Assembly: GCF_024172185.1 (NCBI RefSeq)
Contig: NZ_JAMZEC010000001.1
Coordinates: 496,001 to 560,000, forward strand
DNA from: Nonomuraea roseoviolacea subsp. carminata
GTDB lineage: Bacteria > Actinomycetota > Actinomycetes > Streptosporangiales > Streptosporangiaceae
Length of the DNA: 64,000 nt
Direction: 5' to 3'
Shown here in pieces: positions 58,349 through 64,000 of the stretch. Numbering within the stretch: position 1 is the stretch's first letter; each line of letters opens with the position of its first letter. The notes beneath the pieces were generated by a model. The model was not told where the DNA came from. It searched no databases and saw only the letters and a program-made list of their open reading frames with translations. Made by a program: the position numbers and the translations under genes.

Positions 58349-59653
58349 CTACTTCTCTCCCAGCAGGAAGGTCCCGCGCGGCTCGCCGTCGACGGGCCGG
58401 CCGCGCAGCCAGGTGGTGAGCACCGCGCCCCTCAGGGTGCGGCCGTGGTACGGGGTGACGGGGTTGCGGTGGTGCAGGGCGCGGGCGTCCACGAGGGCGG
58501 TCGCGTCCGGGTCGAAGGCCACCAGGTCGGCGTCGTACCCGGGCTCGACGGCGCCCTTGCGCGGGATGCCGGCGATCGCGGCGGGGCGGGTGGACATCCA
58601 GCGGGCCACGTCCGCCGGGCCGTACCCCCTGCGTGACGCCTCCGTCCACACGGCGGACAGCCCGAGCTGGAGCGAGGCGACGCCGCCCCAGGCGGCGGCG
58701 AAGTCGGGCACCTTGAGGTCGGCGGTGGACGGCGAGTGGTCGGAGACGACGCAGTCGAGGACGCCGCGCGCCAGGCCGTCCCAGAGGCGGTCGCGGTTGG
58801 CCTCGTCGCGGATCGGCGGGCAGCACTTGAAGCTCGTGTCGCCCTCCGGCACCTCCTCGGCCGTCAGCGTGAGGTAGTGGGGGCACGTCTCGGCCGTGAC
58901 CGGCACGCCCCGGGCGCGGGCCTCCTCCAGCGGGCCGAGGCAGGCGGCGCTGGAGACGTGCAGGACGTGGACCCTGGCGCCGGTCTCCTCGGCCAGCCGG
59001 ATCACCAGCTCGACGGCGCTGCGCTCGGCCGCGCCGGGCCGCGACTCCAGGAACTCCCGGTACGTGGGCCCGGCCGGCTCGGCCAGCAGCGCCGGGTCCT
59101 CGGCGTGCACCACCAGGAGGCCGCCGAACCCGGCGATCTCCGCCATCGCCCGGCGCGCCTCGTCCGGCCGCAGCGGCGGGAACTCCTCCACCCCGGAGGG
59201 CGACAGGAAGCACTTGAAGCCGCGCACGCCGCGTTCGTGCAGCGGCCGCAGGTGCTCCGCGTTGCCGGGCACGGCGCCGCCCCAGAACGCGGTGTCCACG
59301 TGGCAGCGGCCCTCGGCGGCGCGCAGCTTGGCGTCCAGGGCGTCGCAGGTGACGGTGGGCGGGACGGAGTTGAGCGGCATGTCCACGATCGTGGTGACGC
59401 CTCCGGCCGCCGCCGCCCGGGTCGCCGACGCGAACCCCTCCCAGTGGGCGCGGCCGGGCTCGTTCACGTGGACGTGGGTGTCCACGAGGCCGGGCAGGAG
59501 GAGCAGGGCGCGCAGGTCGACGTCCTCGGCCGTCTCCAGGAGCGCCTCGTAGGGGTGCAGGGCCGCGATCCGCCCGTCGCGCACGGCCACGGCGGCGGGC
59601 CGCTCGCCCTCGGGCGTGAGCACCCGCCGCGAACGCACGACCAGGTCGAACAT
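58349..59653 (-). CDS. allB: allantoinase
   Basis: Opens the allantoin ring to give allantoate. The 434-aa amidohydrolase has the metal motif VDTHVHVNEPGRAHWEGFAS, the carboxylated Lys in RGFKCFLSPSGVEEFPP, LLVVHAEDPALL, VHVLHVSSAACL and VVSDHSPSTADLK. The start at 59653 has AAGGGAG 6 bases upstream; the frame continues to 59692. It is 49 bp downstream of glycerate kinase and directly upstream of alc. Confidence 0.97.
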   Translation of the reverse strand: MFDLVVRSRRVLTPEGERPAAVAVRDGRIAALHPYEALLETAEDVDLRALLLLPGLVDTHVHVNEPGRAHWEGFASATRAAAAGGVTTIVDMPLNSVPPTVTCDALDAKLRAAEGRCHVDTAFWGGAVPGNAEHLRPLHERGVRGFKCFLSPSGVEEFPPLRPDEARRAMAEIAGFGGLLVVHAEDPALLAEPAGPTYREFLESRPGAAERSAVELVIRLAEETGARVHVLHVSSAACLGPLEEARARGVPVTAETCPHYLTLTAEEVPEGDTSFKCCPPIRDEANRDRLWDGLARGVLDCVVSDHSPSTADLKVPDFAAAWGGVASLQLGLSAVWTEASRRGYGPADVARWMSTRPAAIAGIPRKGAVEPGYDADLVAFDPDATALVDARALHHRNPVTPYHGRTLRGAVLTTWLRGRPVDGEPRGTFLLGEK

Positions 59654-59702
59654 GCCCGGCTCCCTTCTCTCCACGGGCGTGCGCCCGTCCACGCCGGTCG
59701 GG

Positions 59703-60878
59703 TCAGAGGCGCTCGGCCGCCAGGCGGGCCGCCAGCCGCTCCAGGAGGACGGCCGCGTCGGCCATGCAGCGCTCCGGGTCGGGCTCCAGGTCGGTCAGCG
59801 CGTACGCGGCCTCGATGCCCGCCGCCCGGAGCTCGTCGTCGGACAGCGTCCGCCGCCCGCACACGGCGACCACCGGGACGCCCGCCTTGGCCGCCGCCTG
59901 GGCGACCCCGATCGGGGCCTTGCCCCGCAGCGACTGCTCGTCCAGCGACCCCTCGCCCGTGATCACCAGCCGCGCGCCCCGCACCAGCTCGCCGAAGCCG
60001 AGCAGGTCGAGCAGGTACGCAATTCCCGGGCGGACCTCCGCGCCCAGGAAGGCGAGGGCGGCGAACCCGGCCCCGCCCGCCGCGCCGGCGCCGGGCGCCC
60101 CCGCGACGCCCATGGGGCGCGGCGTGCCGTCGTGCTCGACCGCGCCGACGAGCCCGTGGGTGCGGGTGGCCACGGCGGCCAGCCTGGTCAGGGCGGCCTC
60201 CAGCAGCTTGACCTCGGCCGGGTTGGCGCCCTTCTGCGGCCCGTAGACGGCGGCGGCGCCGTGCGGGCCGAGCAGCGGGTTGTCCACGTCGCTGGCCACC
60301 ACGAACTCGATGCCGGAGATGTCGGCGAAGCCGCTGATGTCGATGCGGTCGAGGGCGGTGAGCGCCGCGCCGCCGGGCTCCAGCTCCTTGCCGTCCGCGT
60401 CGAGGAACCGCGCCCCGAGGGCCCGCGCCAGGCCCGCTCCCCCGTCGGTGGACGCGCTGCCGCCCAGGCCGAGCACGATCCGCCGGGCGCCGCGGGCGAC
60501 GGCGTCGGCGATCAGCTCGCCGGTGCCGTGGCTGGTGGCGGTGAGCGGCTCGTACCCGCCGGGCAGGCGGCGCAGCCCGGACGCCTCGGACAGCTCGACC
60601 ACGGCGGTCGGGCGGCCCTCGTCCGGCGGGCCGGACGGGGTGCCGGTGGGGTGCCAGGCGTAGGAGGCGCGCACGGGCCGGCCGGTGGGCCCGGTCACCT
60701 CCAGCGTGACCCGGGTGAAGCCGCAGGCCACGACCGCGTCGACCGTGCCGTCGCCGCCGTCGGCCACCGGCAGCTCCACCGCCGGTACGCCCAGCCCCGC
60801 CGCCACCCTGGCGGCGACCTCCGCGGCCGTCAGCGACCCCTTGAACTTGTCCGGGGCGACAAGCACGTGCTCAACCAC
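59703..60878 (-). CDS. glxK: glycerate kinase
   Basis: Phosphorylates glycerate, the last step in recovering the glyoxylate that allantoin breakdown yields. The 391-aa protein has VLVAPDKFKGSLTAAEVAAR, PVADGGDGTVDAVVACG, GLGGSASTDGGAGLARALGA, DVDNPLLGPHGAAAVYGPQK and ITGEGSLDEQSLRGKAPIGV of the GlxK/GarK family (glycerate 2-kinase type). The start is GTG. Its position in front of allB-alc links it to purine use. The glyoxylate carboligase and tartronate semialdehyde reductase that would make glycerate are not in the window. Confidence 0.96.
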   Translation of the reverse strand: MVEHVLVAPDKFKGSLTAAEVAARVAAGLGVPAVELPVADGGDGTVDAVVACGFTRVTLEVTGPTGRPVRASYAWHPTGTPSGPPDEGRPTAVVELSEASGLRRLPGGYEPLTATSHGTGELIADAVARGARRIVLGLGGSASTDGGAGLARALGARFLDADGKELEPGGAALTALDRIDISGFADISGIEFVVASDVDNPLLGPHGAAAVYGPQKGANPAEVKLLEAALTRLAAVATRTHGLVGAVEHDGTPRPMGVAGAPGAGAAGGAGFAALAFLGAEVRPGIAYLLDLLGFGELVRGARLVITGEGSLDEQSLRGKAPIGVAQAAAKAGVPVVAVCGRRTLSDDELRAAGIEAAYALTDLEPDPERCMADAAVLLERLAARLAAERL

Positions 60879-60993
60879 TGCGAACTCCCACGCGACGACG
60901 AACGTTGCCCGGCCATCCCGACGCGTCCCGCGGGCGGGTGCGGCGTGCCGGCGTGGGACTCATCATCACACCTCCCCGTGATGGACCTGATCG

Positions 60994-61009
60994 GCGCCCT
61001 CGGGGGCGC
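60994..61009 (-). terminator. hairpin at the end of the deaminase gene
   Basis: GCGCCC and GGGCGC pair around TCGG immediately after the deaminase stop codon. It may partly separate the upstream uricase-xdh-deaminase transcript from glxK-allB-alc. Confidence 0.5.
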
Positions 61010-62385
61010 TAGGCCGGCTCGACCCCGCGCTCGCGCGCCAGCCGCCTCAGCCGCCGCCCCGCCCGCGCCCCCGCCTGCCCGGCCGCGTCCTGGGGGACGG
61101 TCCTCAGCTCGTCGTCCGCCACGACCGTCTCGCCGCCCACGAGCAGGCGGGCCAGCGGCGGCTGCGCGGAGGCCAGCACGAGCGCGCACACCGGGTCGTC
61201 CACCGCCGCGGCGAACGGCCCGTCCACCCGCCACAGCGCGATGTCGGCGAGCTTGCCCGGCTCCAGCGTGCCGAGCTCGCGTTCCCGGCCGAGGTTGCGG
61301 GCCCCGCCGAGCGTGGCCAGCTCCAGCGCCTGGCGGGCGGTGAGCGCCGCGGGCCCGTTCATCGCCCGCTGGAACAGCAGCGCCTGCCGCATCTCCCCGG
61401 CCAGCCCGGTCAGCTCGGCGGAGGAGCTGCCGTCCACGCCGAGCCCGACGTTGGCGCCGCGCCGCAGCATCTCCGACACCCGGGCGACGCCCGCGCCGAG
61501 CCGCCCGTTGGACGACGGGCAGTGCGCGGTGCCGGTGCCGGTCTCCGCGAGCCGGCCGATGTCGGCGTCGCTCAGGTGCACGGCGTGCGCCACCCACACG
61601 TCGTCGCCGAGCCAGCCCAGCTCCTCCATGTACTCGACCGGCCGCACGCCCGTCTGCTTCAGGCAGAGCTCCTCCTCGTCCAGCGTCTCGGCCAGGTGGG
61701 TGTGCAGGCGCACGCCCTTGGACCTGGCCAGCTCCGCCGCGGCGGTCATGAGGTCGGAGCTGACGGAGAACGGCGAGCACGGCGCGACCGCGACGCGCAG
61801 CTTCGAGGAGAACGACGGGTCGTGGTAGGCGTCCACGGCCGCGGCGGTGGCGTCGAGGATGGCGTCCAGCGGCTCGACCACCTCGTCGGGCGGCAGCCCG
61901 CCCCGTGACCGGCCGCGGTCCATGGAGCCGCGTGCCGGGTGGAAGCGCAGCCCGACCGCGCGGGCGGCCTCGACCTCGGCGGCCAGCAGGTCGCCGCGGC
62001 CCCGGGGGAAGAGGTAGTGGTGGTCGCTGGAGGTCGTGCAGCCCGACAGGGCCAGGTGCCCGAGCCCGGCCGTGGCGGCGCCGTGGACGACCTCGGCGTC
62101 CATGGCCGCCCACACGGGGTAGAGCGCCACCAGCCACTCGAACAGCGTCGCGTCCTGGGCCAGCCCCTGCGAGGCCCACTGGTACAGGTGGTGGTGGGTG
62201 TTGACGAGCCCGGGCGTGGCCAGGCAGCCCGAGCCGTCGATCCGGGTCGCGCCGGGCGCCTCGGGGACCTCGCTCATGGGGCCGACAGCGGCGATCCGGT
62301 CGCCGTCCACCAGGACGTACCCGGAGCGCAGCTCGGGCCCGGCGACGGGGGCGACACAGGCGTTCTCGATGAGCAGCCCGCTCAC
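61009..62385 (-). CDS. 8-oxoguanine / guanine deaminase-type amidohydrolase
   Basis: Amidohydrolase of the cytosine/guanine deaminase-like group (TrzN/AtzB/8-oxoguanine deaminase). Metal and catalytic motifs: PGLVNTHHHLYQWASQGLAQ, HTHLAETLDEEELC, VWVAHAVHLSD and VGLGVDGSSSAELTGLAGEM. The 458-aa length fits. In the middle of a purine cluster the likely reaction is deamination of guanine or 8-oxoguanine to (hydroxy)xanthine or urate. The GTG start overlaps the stop of the Fe-S subunit gene by 4 bases (GTGA). Confidence 0.9.
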   Translation of the reverse strand: MSGLLIENACVAPVAGPELRSGYVLVDGDRIAAVGPMSEVPEAPGATRIDGSGCLATPGLVNTHHHLYQWASQGLAQDATLFEWLVALYPVWAAMDAEVVHGAATAGLGHLALSGCTTSSDHHYLFPRGRGDLLAAEVEAARAVGLRFHPARGSMDRGRSRGGLPPDEVVEPLDAILDATAAAVDAYHDPSFSSKLRVAVAPCSPFSVSSDLMTAAAELARSKGVRLHTHLAETLDEEELCLKQTGVRPVEYMEELGWLGDDVWVAHAVHLSDADIGRLAETGTGTAHCPSSNGRLGAGVARVSEMLRRGANVGLGVDGSSSAELTGLAGEMRQALLFQRAMNGPAALTARQALELATLGGARNLGRERELGTLEPGKLADIALWRVDGPFAAAVDDPVCALVLASAQPPLARLLVGGETVVADDELRTVPQDAAGQAGARAGRRLRRLARERGVEPA

Positions 62386-62873
62386 GCGCCCGCCTCTCCC
62401 CGCGCCGGGTCCGCCTTGCGTTCCGCCGCGAGGCGCACGGCGTCGAGGATCTTCTCGTAGCCGGTGCAGCGGCACAGGTTGCCGGCCAGGGCCTCGCGGA
62501 TCTCCGCGTCGGAGGGCCGCGCGACGCGGCTCAGCAGGTCGTGCGCCTGCACGAGCAGCCCGGGCGTGCAGAAGCCGCACTGGACGGCCCCGCACTCCAT
62601 GAACGCCTCCTGGACGGGGTCCAGCCGCCCGCCCTCGGCCAGGCCCTCGACGGTGCGCACCCGGCGGCCCTGGGCCTGGCCGGCGGCGACCAGGCAGGCG
62701 CAGACCGGCGTGCCGTCGAGGTAGACCGTGCAGGAGCCGCACTCGCCCTGCTCGCAGGCGTTCTTGGAGCCGGGCAGGCCCAGCCGCTCGCGCAGCACAT
62801 ACAGCAGGCTCTCGCCCTCCCAGACGTCGTCGGCGCTCTCCTCGCGGCCGTTGACGGTGAACGTGACGCGCAT
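62382..62873 (-). CDS. xanthine dehydrogenase-type [2Fe-2S] subunit
   Basis: Small iron-sulfur subunit of a molybdenum hydroxylase, most likely xanthine dehydrogenase. The 163-aa protein has the plant-type cluster cysteines in NACEQGECGSCTVYLDGTPV plus the next Cys, and the second cluster in CGAVQCGFCTPGLL and GNLCRCTGYEKIL. It is translationally coupled to the FAD subunit before it (TGATG) and the deaminase after it. The molybdenum-binding large subunit is not in the window and may lie past the right edge. Confidence 0.93.
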   Translation of the reverse strand: MRVTFTVNGREESADDVWEGESLLYVLRERLGLPGSKNACEQGECGSCTVYLDGTPVCACLVAAGQAQGRRVRTVEGLAEGGRLDPVQEAFMECGAVQCGFCTPGLLVQAHDLLSRVARPSDAEIREALAGNLCRCTGYEKILDAVRLAAERKADPARGEAGA

Positions 62874-63766
62874 CAGGCGGCCCTCCTTCCCCGGTGGTCG
62901 TCCCAGGCCCAGGTCAGCGTGCGGCGGGCCATCACGGCGACGGCGTGCCTGCGGTAGGCGGCGGTGCCGCGCACGTCGTCGATCGGCGCGGCGGCGGCCG
63001 CGCACAGCTCGCCGAAGCGCCGCAGGAGCCCGGCGTCGAGGCCCTTCGCCGGACGGCCGGACGGCGAGGGGCCGCCGGCGTCCCAGTCGAGCTCGCCGCT
63101 CAGGAAGTCCTCGGCCTCCGGCGCCCGCAACGGCGTGGGCGCGGCCGAGCCGATGCCGGTGCCCACCCGCCGCTCCTGCGGGTGCAGCGCCAGCGCGAAC
63201 GAGCAGACCGCGATGACCATGGCGTTGCGGGTGCCGACCTTGGAGAAGTACTGCGGGCCGGCGGCCACCGGGACGCGCACGGCCCGGATCAGCTCGTCCG
63301 GCTCCAGCGCGGACCGCTTGACGCCCAGGTAGAAGGCGTCCGCCGGGATCGTCCTGATCCCCCGCTCGCGCGACTCGACCTCGACGGCGGCGCCGGCGGC
63401 CAGCAACGGCGGGTGGCTGTCGCCCGCGGGCGAGGCCGCGCCCAGGTTGCCGCCGACCGTGCCGCGGTTGCGGATCTGCGGCGAGCCGACGGTCCGCGCC
63501 GCCTGCGCGAGCCCCGGCAGCGCGCCGCCCAGCTCGTCGATCACGGTCGCGTACGTGACGCCCGCGCCGAGCCGGCACACGCCGCCGGCCACGGACCACT
63601 CCCGCAGCTCTGCCACCCCGGTGAGGTCCAGCAGCGCCTCGGGCCTGCGCACGTCGAAGTTGATCTCGACCATCACGTCGGTGCCGCCCTGCAGGGGCAG
63701 GGCGCCGGGCCGCTCGGCCTTGGCGGCCAGCGCCTCCCGCCATGTCGTGGGGCGCAAGAAGTCCAT
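62873..63766 (-). CDS. xanthine dehydrogenase-type FAD-binding subunit
   Basis: Medium subunit of the same molybdenum hydroxylase. The 297-aa protein has the FAD motifs LPLQGGTDVMVEINFDVRRP and RNRGTVGGNLGAASPAGDSH (the TIGGN loop), then a CO dehydrogenase flavoprotein-like C-terminal domain (VGTRNAMVIAVCSFALAL). It begins 2 bases after the uricase stop and overlaps the Fe-S subunit start by one base, so uricase and both subunits are in one operon. Confidence 0.93.
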   Translation of the reverse strand: MDFLRPTTWREALAAKAERPGALPLQGGTDVMVEINFDVRRPEALLDLTGVAELREWSVAGGVCRLGAGVTYATVIDELGGALPGLAQAARTVGSPQIRNRGTVGGNLGAASPAGDSHPPLLAAGAAVEVESRERGIRTIPADAFYLGVKRSALEPDELIRAVRVPVAAGPQYFSKVGTRNAMVIAVCSFALALHPQERRVGTGIGSAAPTPLRAPEAEDFLSGELDWDAGGPSPSGRPAKGLDAGLLRRFGELCAAAAAPIDDVRGTAAYRRHAVAVMARRTLTWAWDDHRGRRAA

Positions 63767-63768
63767 CG

Positions 63769-64000
63769 CTACTCCCAGGCGAATCCGGGGTCGGGCGCGT
63801 CGTCCCGCAGCACGGCGCCCTCGATGAGGCCGTAGGGGCGGTCGGCGGCGTTGAAGACCACGTTGTCGTTGTCGAGGCCGAACGGCGACAGGTCCACGGC
63901 GAAGTGGTGCCGGTTCGGCAGCGCCAGCCGGACCTCGCAGATCTCGGGGCACCGCGCCAGGGCCCGCTCCCCCATCGCGTACAGGGTCTGCTGGAGCGAG
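63769..64000 (-). CDS. urate oxidase, C-terminal part (cut by window edge)
   Basis: Cofactor-free uricase that turns urate into 5-hydroxyisourate. The visible 76 residues contain LQQTLYAMGERALARCPEIC, VRLALPNRHHFAVDLSPFGL (with the conserved catalytic-region HH) and NVVFNAADRPYGLIEGAVLR, which match the C-terminal T-fold of the family. The rest, and probably hydroxyisourate hydrolase and OHCU decarboxylase genes, lie beyond 64000. Confidence 0.93.
   Translation of the reverse strand, partial: SLQQTLYAMGERALARCPEICEVRLALPNRHHFAVDLSPFGLDNDNVVFNAADRPYGLIEGAVLRDDAPDPGFAWE

Overview
This window is chromosomal DNA from a very GC-rich, filamentous-type actinomycete. The markers are BldD with the c-di-GMP signature, the actinobacterial integration host factor MihF/sIHF, a PASTA-domain Ser/Thr kinase, an actinobacterial PriA without Walker A, an Rv2175c-type DNA-binding protein, and many GTG starts and apparently leaderless genes. 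The use of PyrD (class 1B) with PyrK, rather than a single class 2 PyrD, points away from Streptomyces and towards Streptosporangiales-like actinomycetes. That placement is inference.

Layout. (1) 1-4370, minus strand: riboflavin genes (riboflavin synthase cut by the left edge, ribD) under an FMN riboswitch, a DUF2236 oxygenase-like protein, a MauE-like membrane protein and rpe. (2) 4794-14907, minus: rsmB, fmt, def, two paralogous proteins of unknown function and priA. (3) 14976-16464: a divergent LysR / SnoaL-like pair lying between priA and metK. (4) 16676-32036, minus: metK, a small unknown gene, coaBC, rpoZ, gmk, mihF and a complete UMP operon pyrR-pyrB-pyrC-carA-carB-pyrK-pyrD-pyrF, with a predicted PyrR-binding hairpin in its leader. 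(5) 32173-36701, plus: an arginine deiminase cluster (arcA, arcC, APC permease, universal stress protein) with no arcB. (6) 37005-37499: bldD behind a predicted BldD-bound promoter. (7) 38492-47669: a HEPN gene with a LexA-type box, a ferredoxin/P450/TetR group, a large membrane protein, LysR/RidA, an L,D-transpeptidase, a YbaK-like protein and a GNAT protein. (8) 48155-57369: metF, a polyprenyl synthase, thiE, Rv2175c-like, a FAD reductase, thiO-thiS-thiG behind a TPP riboswitch, and the PASTA kinase. This block resembles the metF-idsA-Rv2175c-pknL neighbourhood of other actinobacteria. (9) 57383-64000, minus: purine breakdown genes in the order uricase (cut by the right edge), xanthine-dehydrogenase-type FAD and Fe-S subunits, a guanine/8-oxoguanine-type deaminase, glycerate kinase, allantoinase and allantoicase. 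Together they lead from purines through urate and allantoin to glyoxylate, with glycerate kinase recovering the carbon.

The most unusual property is widespread simple-repeat expansion. Tandem repeats whose units are multiples of 3 bp lie inside otherwise conserved enzymes (RibD, RsmB, PriA, CoaBC, ThiO, a GNAT protein, a membrane protein and one of the unknown paralogues). Most arrays between genes have units that are not multiples of 3 (16 and 28 bp). No rRNA, tRNA, insertion sequence, phage gene or CRISPR array was seen.
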